Source: Ceratothoa steindachneri (taxonomy: Eukaryota > Arthropoda > Malacostraca > Isopoda > Cymothoidae). From it: 64,000 nucleotides of DNA. Below, one piece after another: positions 22,915-35,119 of the stretch. The notes beneath the pieces were generated by a model. The model searched no databases and was not told the origin of the DNA. It saw nothing but the letters and a program-made list of their open reading frames with translations. The stretch is taken from NCBI GenBank assembly GCA_963969495.1, contig OZ018318.1, forward strand, positions 99,804,141 through 99,868,140, in the 5' to 3' direction. The translations under genes and the position numbers were made by a program. Position 1 is the stretch's first letter. The number at the start of each line of letters is the position of its first letter.

Positions 22915-25395
22915 AATTTTTTTATTATTATAAGATACCCATCTGGCAACTACCAGTAAAGGCATAAGTCGCTGAAATCAATGCTAGCATATTAATAGGC
23001 TACATTAAAAAAAAAAATATATATATATATAGACAAAAAAAAAGAAGCAGAAAGGAGTCACGCTCCTGCATCAGTGCATTCTAGGCACCTGACCATGTGC
23101 CCAACTGCCCAGAGGAGGCATCCTCCAAGAAGTCATAAAGACCACATGTCAGTATGCAGAAACCCATCAAAGCACAAAGGACAAGTGGCAGTGACCTTGC
23201 TCGTCAAGTAACTGGGGCTGGTAACATGAGTGAAGATCTCAAAGACTGGGAATATCAACTAAATATAGCAAACAGTCTGGAGGATAATGCCATCGTGACA
23301 GTAAGATGCAGAAGAAAGCTCAATCAAATGGCGGTGCACCCATCAAGTATACCCGAATCACAGATGACAAAGTGACTTGAAGCCACCAAAGCAGTGGGGT
23401 GATACGTCCACAAGAGCAGTCGGGGCACAATGGCACTTTTAATTTACCATCACCCCTCCCCCCCATCTTCTAGGCCAGGCAGCCCAGAAGCAAAATATGT
23501 TAATAATCATCAAAAACTGGCCACTGAGATTACAAATGAATTCTCTCTTTCTTTGCTGACTTGATTCCCCACACCTCACATACTCTTTGATCATTGATTC
23601 CCTGCAATCCTCAAATGTCCAGAAACTCAGCAGATGTTAATCTCAACATCTGCCCAACTTGAAGAAAATGCTTCATCATGAATACCTAGAACAAGGAGGG
23701 AGGGGGGGCATTAGAGAGTGTAATACCCTGAGAGCACTCAGGGTGCTTTGTGAGATACTAAAGATCACAATAAGGACTTCAAACCGGGTCTGGTGCATTA
23801 TCTTTCATATTGAGCAGTGTATTGCGACCGGCTCGGCTGTGAAGACAGATGCAGCGCCTGATAGAGCCCCACTAACTTCAAACAGAGGAGATAGTGTGGA
23901 AGCTGACCCCCTCATGAGAATTGAAACCATCCATGTACACTGGCATGGATCCAGAGTGACGCAAAGTGTGCTACAAAAAAGTCAAATACAATACTCTTGG
24001 TGCTGTGGAAGGTTTGGGACCAGACGTGTGGTGACAAACAGGCAAAGGTGGTACCATACAGGGTAATGTCCTGGGTAGAACCTGAGAGCTACACCAAGCT
24101 TTTAAAGGGGTTTCTTAGCCTTAACTACAAAGGGAGTCTCTCTGTGGCATAGGCACTGTCGAGATCAGCCACAGATGTAGTGAGAGTCATAGGCAAATGA
24201 GACACCAGCCCACACATACAAGTGTATAATACACTGTGTAAGGCACAGAGCAAGTGGCATCTCCCTGACAGACAAGTAGGCTCTCAATGGAGAATGTGTA
24301 GAAGGCAGTACTCACTGAACAGAGACTGGTGTGATGGATTAAGTTTGGCTGCTGATGTGTAACACTCACATCCGTAGTAAAGCTTTAAATGAACAAAGGG
24401 CCGATAGAAGAGTAAAGCAATAGCCCTATTAGCACCCAAAGTAATGAAAGTCACAGAACAAAGAATATCTATGATGCAAGTACAAGACACCCTAAGGATG
24501 TGAATAGGGGCCTTCAAAGCAAGGCATTGGTCGAGAACAAGATCAAGGAAGTCGTGAAAACCCTGTTTAGAAACAAGTTTGGGTCGGGGTAAAAGCTGTG
24601 GATGGCAGCAGAATTGCACCACCTTAGCATTGGCCAAGGAAAATGGAGACCTCTGTGCTCTGGCATAGAGAGATGCGGTTCAATACGTGTTGGACTCTGC
24701 GCTCCATAGTTGGCATCTCGGCAGACCCAAAAGAGATCGAAAGGTCATCCACGTAGAGCATAGTGAGAACATCTTCTGGCAGCACCAAGGTGATAGCGTT
24801 GATGCTCAGGGCAAGGGGTGCGACACTGAAGACACTTCCCTGTGGAACAACCACTCTTCCTGCTCCATTGGGCTGGAGAGGGTTCCACCACCTGATGCAG
24901 ACTGACAATCTTGAAGAAATCCAGAAATAAAGATTGGGAGGTGTTCCCGCAATACCATCGTGTGAACTCTCCATGATATTGTATCATCATAGGCTTTCTC
25001 CAGATCGAAAAACACCATGGCATAGTGCAGTATACAAATGAAGGCTTCACAGATAGCATTTTCCAGTCAGGATGGAAGCATCCTATGTGGAGTGGAACTT
25101 AAGAAAGCCACACAGTGCTGAAGACAGGTGGCCTTCACTGTCCAGGAAAAAGGCTAATCTAACATTTACCAATTTCTCCATCAACTTGCACATGCAGGAG
25201 GTTAGAGAAATGGGCAGAAACAGGCAGGGGTAGAGTTATCTCTCCCCGGTTTGTGAAAAGTGAGTACAGTAACCATTCACCAGGAGTCTGGGAGAATACC
25301 CACTGTCCAGATCCTGTTCAACAGATCTAACAGAAATACTAAGCCTCTCTCACTGATGGGTCAAAACAGGCATATGGGACATAGTCCTGAGCAGG
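22915..25395 (-). mobile_element. I-like non-LTR copy E (3' UTR, RNase H, RT)
   Basis: The 3' UTR begins after a T-run/ATTATT tail at 22915-22937 and shares the CATCTGGCAAC and GGCATAAGTCGC words with copies B and C. RNase H sequence at 23700-24060 is heavily mutated. The RT region is clearer: 24624-24974 reads VPQGSVFSVAPLALSINAIT and LYVDDLSISFGSAEMPTMER (YVDD box), and 24284-24637 holds the following blocks. The copy stops at about 25395, in the RT fingers, where plus-strand Ingi/Vingi-like sequence starts. The diverged state suggests an older insertion than B or C. Confidence 0.85.
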
Positions 25396-25399
25396 GGTT

Positions 25400-26012
25400 T
25401 CAATGAACATCCTTCCCCCTCATCAAGCACAATCCTAGCAGCAATTGACAAAGCTTAAAACACATTACCTGAACATATTCTAGCACAGAAAATTCTAAGC
25501 ACCAACAATACTAACAACAAAAAATAGTTAACAAAACATCTTTGTCAGACAAAGATGAGTCATATACATTGCACATAAATCAGGCATACTAATTCATAAT
25601 GGCATTCTCCAAGGGAGTTTTCCTCTCATCCTTACTTTTCAATCTATTCACTTTTAACATTCTATAAATACAATCCCCGACTCTCCAAACAAACACCTAG
25701 GCAGACTATATCTCAATAACAGCACAACATTCCAAATTCAACATAGGAATCAGGACACTACAATTTATAAACACACTAAAACAATGGCGTACACAAAATT
25801 GAATGACAACCTCTGCCTTTAAACCATCAGTAACGTAATTCACACCAGACTTGTATGAATCAACAAAGTATTCTGCTTCTTCAGAAAACTTCTTGTGAAA
25901 CACATTAACAGACTCAACTTATGGTCCACATAATTAAAATAGCAAACAAAAAACTATGCTCTGAATGTACTAGCAAACATTACCTTTATACAACACTAGG
26001 TGCCACTAATCA
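25400..26012 (+). pseudogene. Ingi/Vingi-like LINE, RT domain (left part)
   Basis: Readable plus-strand blocks are TILAAIDKA followed by NTLPEHILAQKIL (the DFSKAFDT block, decayed), VFLSSLLFNLFTFNI (PQGSVLSPLLFNL) and FINTLKQWRTQN. Many stops. The reading continues at 31040 beyond the hAT element, so the hAT jumped into this LINE. Clade assignment by motif wording only. Confidence 0.6.
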
Positions 26013-26741
26013 CACTATACCAGTGGTCGGGGAACAGGGGTAAATTACCCCAAATTGGGTAATTTAGAAAAATTTGGGGGTAATGGATGTGCTAAGTGAG
26101 GGAAACAAATATGAAAGTTGGAGAAAAAAATGCATCAAGGAGCCTTTCTTCTATTTTTCGGTAAAATCTGGCAACATTTCTCCTAATTAAGCGGCATTTT
26201 GCTATGGTTTTAACATGCTTCTTTCAGAGTAGTGATGAATTAGTAGAGCTGATCAGGTGATATTATAATTATTTCCATAAGGTGAGTTATGATATAATCT
26301 ATAAGATTTACGTTTCTGTATAGTCTTTTGTGATTAAAATTCAACAATAGTTAAATATAATTATAAGATTAGTTTAGACTTTAGGATATTTTAGTTTATT
26401 TGTAAGTGGCCTAATTGTCCCATCAGTTGTTTAATTGCCATTTCTCACTTTTTTAGGGGTAACTAATATATTTTAATATTTTTATTTTAATGAATTATTT
26501 TATATTAAAAGTAAGTTTTTTATTGAGTTTAACTCTATGCAGACCCTACAGATGTAATGCTCACTCCTTTTAAGTGTTATTGTTTGAATTTTTATGGTTG
26601 TGAGTTGTGGTTTGATTTTATGTTATGTTATTTTAAAGTTTTAATTTAAACTCTTAAATTCGTCACTAAATAATCTTTTAGTTTTCAAAAATAGAAGTCA
26701 AAAGACCTTAAAAATGTGATAGATTTGTCTTTCATTTTCAG

Positions 26742-27962
26742 ATGACATCAGCAAGGAAAAGGACACATCAGGCAGAGTTCCTTAATTATGGCTTTACAGA
26801 AATAGAGGACAAGGACAAATGAAACCTCAATGTGTCGTCTGTATGAAAGTACTGACTACTGAGTCTTTCAAAAAGAATGAACTAAAGAAACACTTGGACA
26901 AGGTTCATTCACATCTGTCTTGCAAACCAGGAGAATACTTTGAGAATCTGGAAAAAACAGTCAAAAGACAGAGATTAGAAAATAACAAGAGTGCAACGTT
27001 TGACCAACCTTCAGCAGTAATAGCTAGTTTTGAAGTGGCATGGTTGGTTGCTTGAAACAACAAACCACATACTATTGTTGAAGACTTAATCAAACCGGCG
27101 GCTGTGAAAATGGCAGAAAGTAGCTAAACAACTAAATACATTGCCTTTGTCTGCAAGAGTTATTAAAGAAAGAATTTCCATCCTGGCAGAAAATGTGAGA
27201 GAACAAGTGATTTCTTCAGTAAAAAAGAGTAAAGAGTTTGCCATTCAACTTGATGAGACTATAGATGTCAGTAGCAATTCGCAGCTGATGATATACGTTC
27301 GATACAGGGGTTTTGATGAAATTGAAGAAGAAATGTTGCTATGTTCTCCTCTTGAGTTGAGAACTTGTGGTATGTATTGATGTGCTCAATAAGGTTGATG
27401 CATACTTCAAAAATCAAAGTGTTGATTAAAAGTGAGAAGATCGTATTGCAGTATCAGTTGATGGAGCTGCTGCCATGCTTAGTCACGTCACTGGTTTTAT
27501 GGCTTTGGCCAAACAACAGAATCCAAATATTCAGGTCATCCATTGTATGATACATCGCCAGGCATTAGTTGTGAAGGATTTGTAACCGGAAGTGGAAGCT
27601 GTGTTAAATGATGCAATTAAGATTGCCATTGTTGTAAAAGGGCATGCACTAAACACGAGGATGTTTCATGATTTATTTGAGGATGGAGAGGCTGAATATT
27701 CAACACTTCTTATCAATATGGAAGTGATGTTGCTTTCACATGGAAATGTCCTGAATAGAGTGTGGGCTCTTAAAACTGGGCTTGAAATATTTCTGACTGA
27801 TCAAAAACACACACTTGCAGAGTTCAGAAAATCAACCTGGCTAGCTCTCTTGCATACCTAGCTGACATTTTTGGGCATGAAAATGAGCTGAACAAGGAAT
27901 TGCAAGGAAAGAAAATCAATCTCATCTTAACAAGGGAAAATTTTTTAGCATTGGTATCAAAG
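26742..27962 (+). pseudogene. hAT transposase, BED finger and catalytic core (left part)
   Basis: It starts MTSARKRTHQAEFLNYGF at 26742. A stop falls at 26819, then the BED-type finger CVVCMKVL...NELKKHLDKVHSH. The RNase H-like core begins with KEFAIQLDETIDVSSNSQLM (first catalytic D in QLDET), then VDGAAAMLSHVTGFMALAKQ (second D), HCMIHRQALVVKDL (the CxxH block) and VEAVLNDAIKIA. There are several frameshifts and stops. The sequence breaks after FLALVSK at 27962 and resumes precisely at 30073. The family is the ZBED5/SCAND3-like hAT transposases. Confidence 0.9.
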
Positions 27963-30072
27963 CTTCAACTTCAACTTCTCTATCCCATTCCATATACCTC
28001 CCCAGCTGTCTCATAATCCTAAGCCTTTCCGTCGACTAGCCTGCATTGATATTCCATCCCTATCTAATGATGTGGTCTCCAAACTTCCTCCCATTGATGC
28101 TTCTACCTCTCCTGACCAGATTCTCTCTTCTTTGGAGCAACCCCTTCTCACTTGTCTTGATGCGCACTCTCCCCTTGTCACCCCTTCGAACTCCCGTTGT
28201 CACCGTGCCCCTTGGTACTCTATGGAACTCCTCCGTGCTAGGCAGTCCATGCGTGCCCATGAAAAAGTCCTTAGAAAGGCTCGCAACCGTGGTCAAGACA
28301 CGACCTCTCTCTCGCAGAATTTCTTTGCAGATAAGGTCACTAACCTCCGTGCCTCCCTCCCTCAGCCTTCTATCCCGGCTCTTGCCATTTTTCCTGACTT
28401 CCCGCCTCAGCCGCTTATCGTTTACTCCGCTGTGACCGCGTTGGAGCTTACAGCCCTGCTCTCGCGTTCTAAGAAATCGGGCTCCCCAAAGGACATTTTT
28501 CCGCCTAAACTGGTATGTAAAATTCTGCCTGCTATCCTCCCAATGCTTCTTCACCTGTTCAACATTTCACTTGCAACTGGTCTTGTTCCCTCTTCCTTCA
28601 AACGTACCCACATCCGTCCGATTCTTAAAAAGCCTCAACTGAACCCCACTGACCCTTCCAATTATCGCCCGATTTCGCAACTTCCTTTCCTCTCTAAGGT
28701 TCTGGAGAGAGTGGTTGCTTCACACATCAACATTGATGAAACCTATCAATCTGGTTTCAAGTCAGGTGACTCCACAGAAACCGCCCTTCTCAATGTGTCC
28801 GATTGCTTACAAAGAGCCGCGGACAGGGGTTGTGCCTCCATCCTCGTTCTACTCGACCTCTCCTCTGCCTTCGATACTATTGACCATACCGTCCTACTTG
28901 ATCGTCTCCACTCTTTCCTCGGCATATCAGGCACCGTGCTTGACTGGTTCCGCTCTTACCTCTCGTCTCGTACCCAATCCGTTGTGATTGACGACGTTTC
29001 ATCCGACTCTACCCCCATTCGCTTTGGAGTGCCACAAGGCTCTGTCCTTGGTCCTCTACTATTTCGTATCTACCTTCTTCCTCTTAGTTCCCTTCTCCGT
29101 AATCTCGGTCTATCCTTCCACCGATATGCTGATGACACTCAAATTTTCGTTTTCTCATCCCCCACGTCTCTTGCCTACTCTATCACTGACCTCCTGGCTG
29201 CCTACTCCTCCATTTCTTACTGGCTCTCTACCAACTTCCTCAGGCTTAATCACTCCAAAACTGAGGTCCTCCTCGTCGGCACCCCTGCTCTTGTCAAAAA
29301 ATCTAAATCTCTCTTTCCCTCGCTTACTCTGGGCGGTAATACTATCATTTTCTCTGACTGCGTTAGGAATCTGGGTGTTGTTTTTGATGAGTATCTCTCC
29401 TTTTAGCCTCACATCCGCAATGTCAGCAAATCCTCTCTATGTTTCCTTTGTAACTTCTCTCGCATTCGCTCTCACTTTGATCGCCAAAGTCTTGAGACTG
29501 CTGTTCATGCCTTCATCACCTCACGCCTTGACTACTGTAACTCTCTGCTTGTGTATGTGCCATCCTCCTCTCTCCGCCCCCCTTCACTTGTACAGAACTA
29601 TGACAACCGGCTTCTCCTCCGTCGCCCTCGCCTCTCTCCCTCGAAACCCTTGCTGCATGAACTGCACTGGCTCCCTGTCAGATCCCGTACTCACTTCAAG
29701 ATACTTCTCTTCACATTTAAGGCCCTAAACAACAAGAACCCGTCTTACCTCTCTTCTGCCCTCTCGCCACACCATGTCCCTCGGGCCCTTCGGTCATCAC
29801 ATGCACCTCTTTTGAATATTCCTCGTTCATCCCTCTGCTCAATGGGGGACTGCTCCTTCTCAATCTGCGCCCCTAAGTTGTGGAATGCTCTTCCTGCTGA
29901 AATCAGGTCTTCTCCCTCTCTTACCACATTTAAGTTTCTCCTGAAATCGCATCTTTTCAGAATTGCCTTCTCCCCCTCTTGAATTTCCATTCTCATCTCA
30001 GCACAACGTGCGCTCTGGGAAGGCCTCAGGCCTTGAAGAGCGCATTACAAAAGACATTATTATTATTAAAAG
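27963..30072 (+). mobile_element. L2-like non-LTR retrotransposon nested in the hAT transposase
   Basis: One frame runs from 28072 to 29982 with a single in-frame TAG at 29404-29406. It holds the RT fingers (KKPQLNPTDPSNYRPISQLP), DLSSAFDTIDHTVLLDRL, FGVPQGSVLGPLLFRIYLLP, the catalytic HRYADDTQIFV, LRLNHSKTEVLLVG and an L2-type C-terminus (LHELHWLPVRSRTHFKIL; FSICAPKLWNALPAEIRS). The endonuclease is missing (5' truncation). The 3' end is GAGCGCATTACAAAAGACAT plus (ATT)n, the typical L2 tail. It sits between AAAG (27959-27962) and AAAG (30069-30072). GC content is well above that of the host hAT. Confidence 0.93.
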
Positions 30073-30597
30073 GTAAATGCCAATAAGACTGTTCTCTTTC
30101 CAAACCTGGCAGAGTTTTTGGAAGAATGTGAATACTGCAGTCTTAGTGACATGAAGGAATCAGTCACAAGGCACCTGACCAAACTTAAGAATAGGTTCTG
30201 TGACTACTTTCCAGAGCTTGCTTCACATACTGTCAGCTGGGTTTTAAATCCCTTCAAGTGTGAACTAGCTGATTTGCCTGAAGAGCCTGAAGGATTGGCA
30301 GAAGTTTATTGAAATGCATTCCAACAGTGAGACCAGCATGGAATTTGAGACCACGGATGACCTCTCAAGCTTTTGGATGTCAAAAGCTGCAAAGGCTTAT
30401 AAAACTGCACATTTGGAAGCAACTAAAATGCGGATACCTTTTGCGAACAAGGTTTTTATACCCTTGTAAATCTAAAAACAAAATACAGAAACCGGTTGGA
30501 TCCTGAAGACTGCATCAAAGTAGCAGTGATATAAAAAATCCCTGATATTGAAATTGTTGTATCAAAGATGAAACAGTATCATTTTTCCAAAGCCTGA
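30073..30597 (+). pseudogene. hAT transposase, C-terminal part with dimerisation domain
   Basis: It resumes VNANKTVLFPNLAEFLEECE at 30073, directly continuing the left part. The frame to 30312 reads SLSDMKESVTRHLTKLKNRF, then frameshifts. The hAT dimerisation region follows as CEQGFYTLVNLKTKYRNRLD, PEDCIKVAVI and MKQYHFSKA. Stops lie around 30312 and 30530. This region normally pairs transposase monomers. Confidence 0.88.
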
Positions 30598-31039
30598 TAT
30601 ATTCAAGTTTTCAATTTGTTCATTAGTTTTATTTGTGTACCATTCTCATGCCAGAAAGGGCAAACATTTTTTCCCCATAATAGTGGATTCAATAACATTT
30701 TCCTATTTTGTTTTTGTACGAATTTTAAATACATGATAGTGACAGTCAATAATTTTGTTGTGTGCCTTGTAATGCTAAAAAGTGACTGTTTTATTTCTGT
30801 TTATAAATATATAATTTCCTACAATTTTTTCTTGTGTGGTATTTCCATGCCAAAAAGACGGACTTTTATTTCCTAATGATAGATGAAATAAAAAGTTAAA
30901 CATTATCCCAATATAAATTTTTTGGTGTCTTTATTATTGGTCTGTCCCCCAGAGTACTTTAAAGTCAGGGGTAAATTAATTTTACCACAAATTCTTTTGG
31001 GGTAACACCCCAAAAAGTTACCCGACCCCTGCACTATAC

Positions 31040-32400
31040 AAACAATTCCTCCACTCCTCCATCAATTACGCTGCACCAGCTTGTCTCCTAACACTATCCA
31101 AAGGCAATGCAGACAAGCACCAAACTACAAAATGCACTCAAAATTGCACACACACAAACTACTCTGAAACCAAAGTTTTTGAAATTGGAGCACAGCAAAA
31201 CATAAAAACCAAACACTTCAGCTGAACACTAAACCAATCAACTGCTATGCAACACCTGACAACAACCACCTCACCCCAAACACTACTACCAACTCCAGTA
31301 CAATAACCTTCCACCTCCCACACTACTCTCAGTCACAGACACTTAGCCCCTCACCAAACTACATCTTAAATGAACCACTTCCCAAAATGGATGACTCAGA
31401 AAACTTATTACCTAGGACACAGTAATTTGAACCCAACTCAGATCAGGCCACTCTCCTCCGATCCTCTAAAAGACCAATGACAGAATAAACCTCGCTCCAA
31501 CGGCAACTCTTCCATCAGATGTAACCGAGACACAGACGACACTAAACACTGCCTTTTCAACTCTTCTTAATCACACACAAAGCATGAAACAAATCAATAC
31601 CCTCATCAAGGGAACCTAAATGGAGCTCCCCCCACCAACCAGGAAATGCAGTGATGTTCCGTGGGTCGACACACCTCTTGAGGAGGCGAGGTCAAGAAGT
31701 GTTATAATGCTTTAGGCTTAAATAACAGCTTATTACACTGTAGAAAGTCAATCTGAAACTTGTAGCTACCTTATATTAAGAGTATGAAATTAGATGCCAG
31801 TTAATATGAAATCCTCATTTTATAATAAAGTTATAACAGGATGCACACCTACATACTGAAACAAAAATACTCCCAATCAAACTACACCTAGACATGATTG
31901 GAACCCAACACTTCAGCAGAGCATTGACCCATTCCCACCTGAGCCAACATCTGACAGAAAATCCCCACCACTCAGATACAGGAGACAAGCCCCAGCACAC
32001 TACTTTCAACACCTCTAAAATAACTTTAACTTAATCAAACACATCCACACTACCTTTACCCAGGACACTTGAACACACTACCACCAAACAACATCCTAGA
32101 CGCCCACACCCTTAATAAACCAATTAGAGAAATCACTAGACAGAGTAATCTTTTCTCAACTCAGGCCAAACCACTCCACTAAACTCCACTATACTACGAC
32201 ACTACAAACATAGAATATTATATCTTGCTCCGATACCAACATATACCAGATGCAACAAAAGTACAGACAACATAGAACACCTACTCTTAGACTGCCCAAA
32301 CCTCAGAGAAGAATGTACTACACACAATATCTCCTCTCTCAGAGCTGTGAAGACACTCAGGGAGTGTTGTAGCTTTCCTAGGGACCAGCCCACCTGACAA
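31040..32400 (+). pseudogene. Ingi/Vingi-like LINE, right part (RT end to C-terminal Cys/His)
   Basis: The LINE that received the hAT resumes with NSFLHSSINYAAPACLLTLS (31045 onward), the thumb block that normally precedes VQNAALRI. Near 32200-32320 the text YQHIPDATKV followed by YS*TAQTSE corresponds to a decayed ORF2 C-terminal zinc motif. Multiple stops. It ends before the Csp exon at 32450. The plus strand is opposite to the Csp gene. Confidence 0.6.
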
Positions 32401-32449
32401 AGAGGAGTAAGGGGGGGGACCAGCACATAAAAAAATTAAGTAAACTTAC

Positions 32450-32584
32450 ATTGAGATTATAATAGTCACCAGTTTCATCAGGAGGACGAGGTTTGCACTT
32501 GCCACAACAGAAGTTGAAGCAGCAGCAGAAACAGCAGCAACAGAAATAGCATGCAGTTATGAAACCGCAGAACAAGAAGAGTCC
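32450..32584 (-). CDS. Csp (DNAJC5): Cysteine string protein, exon with the cysteine string
   Basis: This 135-bp exon (45 codons, phase 0 on both sides) lies between an acceptor CCATTTTAG and a donor GTAAGT on the minus strand. It encodes [20 protein letters not shown] and continues [17 protein letters not shown]..., ending YYNLN. The 12 cysteines (runs of 4, 3 and 2) are the string that is palmitoylated to anchor the protein on synaptic vesicle membranes. In the animal orthologues this segment follows the J domain and linker exactly as here. It is spliced from the exon at 34967-35119. The downstream C-terminal exon(s), variable in the family, were not found; they may lie further left among the repeats or off the window. 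No frame damage is seen, so the gene appears functional. Confidence 0.95.
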
Positions 32585-32984
32585 CTAAAATGGAAAAGGT
32601 TACATTATGAGTGGGTATAAAATATGAATTACATTTTTAATAGGCTTTGTGGGGAGGGCTAGAGCCTAGTAAAGTAAAAAATACCCCTTGACATTCAAGT
32701 ACACTTAAGGCGCAATGAGTGTGATTAGTCACTGCAAGGAGTTTTGATTCAAGTCAACTTTGCAGTGGTTCAGAGCTTGTTAACATAGGCAAACCATTGG
32801 TAAAACCACCATAAAGAAAATTGATATGGCAAGAGGGTTGGTACCTAAAAAACAAAAAATTTGCAGCCTAAAAAAACTTAATCACAAGACCTGTAAGGAC
32901 AAACTCATAATATTCTGAGGTTTTACCATTGTTATAGCTCTCTTAAGCTTCAGTTACTATCACTCTCTACTCATTTATTGATAG

Positions 32985-33470
32985 AGCTCTTGCTAGCCGA
33001 GTTGGTGCGTCATCATTGCAATACTGGGTTCAATCCCAACATGAGTGGAAACAAATGTCAGAGCATATAAAGATGTGGCTACCAATTGGTGGACATGCTG
33101 TGCTCAGCCCTGTACTGGGGTCGGTAGATCTTACACTTCTCATTACACACATAGCCAATTACAACACTGCTTTCTTTCCTCTCCTGTCTTCGCAGCACAA
33201 CACACACTCTCTGTTCCAAGGAATCCTGCCGCTGGGTATCTATATCCCCATACCTCTGATGTGGAACAGGTTCCTCTGCCCCGGGGTGATGAAGGTTCCA
33301 CCTGAACGCTGTTTGGTGCCAAAACAATACTTTCTGGAACCTCTACCCAAAGACAACTGGCCCCTGATGCCCTGAAGCTCACCAGCCATTGTCATACTGA
33401 CCTTTATGTCTATTTCATTATCTGGTTGGGATCTACCTGGATAAAGGATGGTTGGTGCACCACTACTACT
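32985..33470 (+). mobile_element. tRNA-derived SINE
   Basis: An RNA polymerase III A box TAGCCGAGTTGG at 32994-33005 and a B box GGTTCAATCC at 33027-33036 are spaced as in tRNA genes. No complete tRNA cloverleaf can be made, and the sequence continues into about 400 bp of non-tRNA body, so this is a SINE head rather than a tRNA. The end near 33470 is placed by a short (ACT)n tail. It lies antisense to Csp inside its intron. Confidence 0.6.
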
Positions 33471-34039
33471 AGAACTCTTTTATTGAATTTTTACCAGTTT
33501 CTTTCTATTTCACAAGGAAAACTGCATTACTTTACTGCTATTTTCTAAGTAAAATGTATGTCATATCATTAATTATATATATATATAGTGGTATTTTAAT
33601 TCATTCTTGAATCCTTTTAAATACTAGCAACTTTATACTATTTGTAAATAAAAAATGTACTGTGAGAACATGTATACCAATAGTAATGATATAAATGATA
33701 AAAAGTAAAAGGCCTCATACAAACACTAATGATATGCCAATTAATATTAGTACATCTCCCATTTTCTTCCTGAGAATTCTGACATATGATAATGAAAGCC
33801 AAATTTTCTATTTCTTTGGAGTATTTTGTATTCTTTTTTTTAAAAGAAGACAAAATTTGCAAAGTATGATTTGTTTGTTGTATTGGCCAAAATTTAGTCC
33901 TGTGGTATACTGAACACTGTTGGTGTTCTGTCTAAAAGGAGTGAAGTGTTTGATGCTATAATAGGGGTGCTTATTGTATTCCAATTTATGAGTTTTAAAA
34001 AAAATGTAATAAGAAATTAAATTTTGAGAAGACGGTCAT

Positions 34040-34560
34040 CAAATTCTGTTTCAGCTTGTGTTCAGGCTAGGTGATGGGTGTATTTTGTGTTGAGAAGAAT
34101 GGCTTTGTCATCTACATACCTGTAGAGTGTAATGATAGTGTCGTAAGCTGGAATGTGAATGAATACAAAGTTGAAGAGGGTGGAGAAAATCCAAATTCCT
34201 GCAGGACTCCATTGTACATATGTAATTGTTGTGAATAGCTCCCCAGGAGGAGATGATATCTGCTCCCTCCATCCCCTTGGGAGATTAAGGGAGAAATCCT
34301 TTGACCCTATAACCTGTGATGCTGGCTCCAGCAATGTATACATTCAATTTGCAAAAAGAGCGGACACAAAACTTTTGCCACTTGCAAGGAGATGCTGTTG
34401 TGTGTCATGTCAGCAGCATGTACACAATAACTCAGGCCATGTACATCACCGCACACACAAGCACACCACTCTTGGATCTTGGAAACTGCCAAGAGTTTCT
34501 TTGTCCATACTCCAATGACAGAATGGGTGGCTCTCCCTAGGGCCACAAAAGACCCCTGCT
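34040..34560 (-). pseudogene. Possible LINE RT fragment
   Basis: The minus-strand frame 34062-34343 contains WIFSTLFNFVFIHIPAYDTI and then LYRYVDDKAILLN, which resembles the RT PQG...LFN and YxDD blocks (YVDD). The neighbouring frame is disrupted and no other RT block is clear. Clade unknown. Confidence 0.4.
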
Positions 34561-34966
34561 CACTGGTTGATGCAAAACACTACCACATCTCTTTCACTCC
34601 TGATGAGGGATGATCTCTAGTGCTTTCAGGTTTACAGGCAAATGTTAATTGGATCATGATGTGGAATTCATTATCTGGTGAGAACTTATAGACCACCGAG
34701 TTGGGAGGTATGGGTCAATTTTGTTTAATACCAGATGCCTCATGATTTTTTAGGGGGCGCAGAATAAGGAGAAAGAGTGGGGGGGGGATGGCGCTCCCTC
34801 AACTTGATGATCAGATTTGCAGACATTTGGAAGAGACTTGAGAGAGTGATTGAAGATGTGCGGTGTGTGTTAGAAATGTCCTTACTCTAATATTCTGAGG
34901 CAATGCCTTTTTGAAAATTCAACATAATTAAAATAAAGGTTCTGCCAATGCACAGATTACACTTAC

Positions 34967-35119
34967 CTTGCACCATCCAGAATTAACGAGGAAATATGTA
35001 TTCACATTTTCTTCTCCAAATTGCTCAGCAATATATAGACCTAATGAGCCGTAATTGTCATAAATGTTTCTTTTCGTTGTATCGCTTAAAATGCTGTGCG
35101 CGTGGTTTATCTCTTTAAA
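34967..35119 (-). CDS. Csp (DNAJC5): Cysteine string protein, exon with J-domain end and linker
   Basis: This 153-bp exon (51 codons, phase 0 both sides) has acceptor CTTTTTGCAG and donor AAG|GTAAGT. It encodes [20 protein letters not shown], then [20 protein letters not shown] and [11 protein letters not shown]. This is helix IV of the J domain plus the highly conserved CSP linker, which is characteristic of DNAJC5 and absent from generic DnaJ proteins. It follows the exon at 58281-58419 after a 23-kb intron and precedes the cysteine-string exon. CSP works with Hsc70 and SGT to keep SNAP-25 and other exocytosis proteins folded. Confidence 0.97.

Larger units (their letters stand above)
26021..31031 (+). 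mobile_element. hAT transposon with perfect TSD, carrying a nested L2-like LINE
   Basis: The left end is CAGTGGTCGGGGAAC; the right end reverse-complemented is CAGGGGTCGGGTAAC. The exact 8-bp duplication CACTATAC lies at 26013-26020 and 31032-31039. Removing it restores the surrounding LINE. Inside is a BED-finger hAT transposase pseudogene on the plus strand, interrupted at 27962/30073 by an L2-like element. Without the L2 the element is about 2.9 kb. The CAG.GGTCGG terminal repeat belongs to the large animal hAT group that gave rise to ZBED-type domesticated genes. Confidence 0.95.
32585..34966 (-). other. Csp intron, 2.4 kb
   Basis: GT...AG intron between the linker exon and the cysteine-string exon. 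It contains a SINE and a decayed RT fragment; the rest (33480-34040 and 34600-34960) is AT-rich with no supported feature. Confidence 0.9.

Noticed and set aside
28060..28554. A 164-codon minus-strand open frame
   Set aside because: Antisense to the L2-like RT; composition is mirrored from the real frame and shows no domain.
28988..29728. A 246-codon plus-strand open frame
   Set aside because: Offset-frame shadow of the L2-like RT; the real frame carries the RT motifs.
32985..33060. A tRNA gene
   Set aside because: A and B boxes are present but no acceptor stem or cloverleaf can be formed, and the sequence runs into a long non-tRNA body.
33016..33375. A 119-codon plus-strand open frame in the Csp intron
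   Set aside because: It overlaps the SINE head and body, including the B box; no protein motif.
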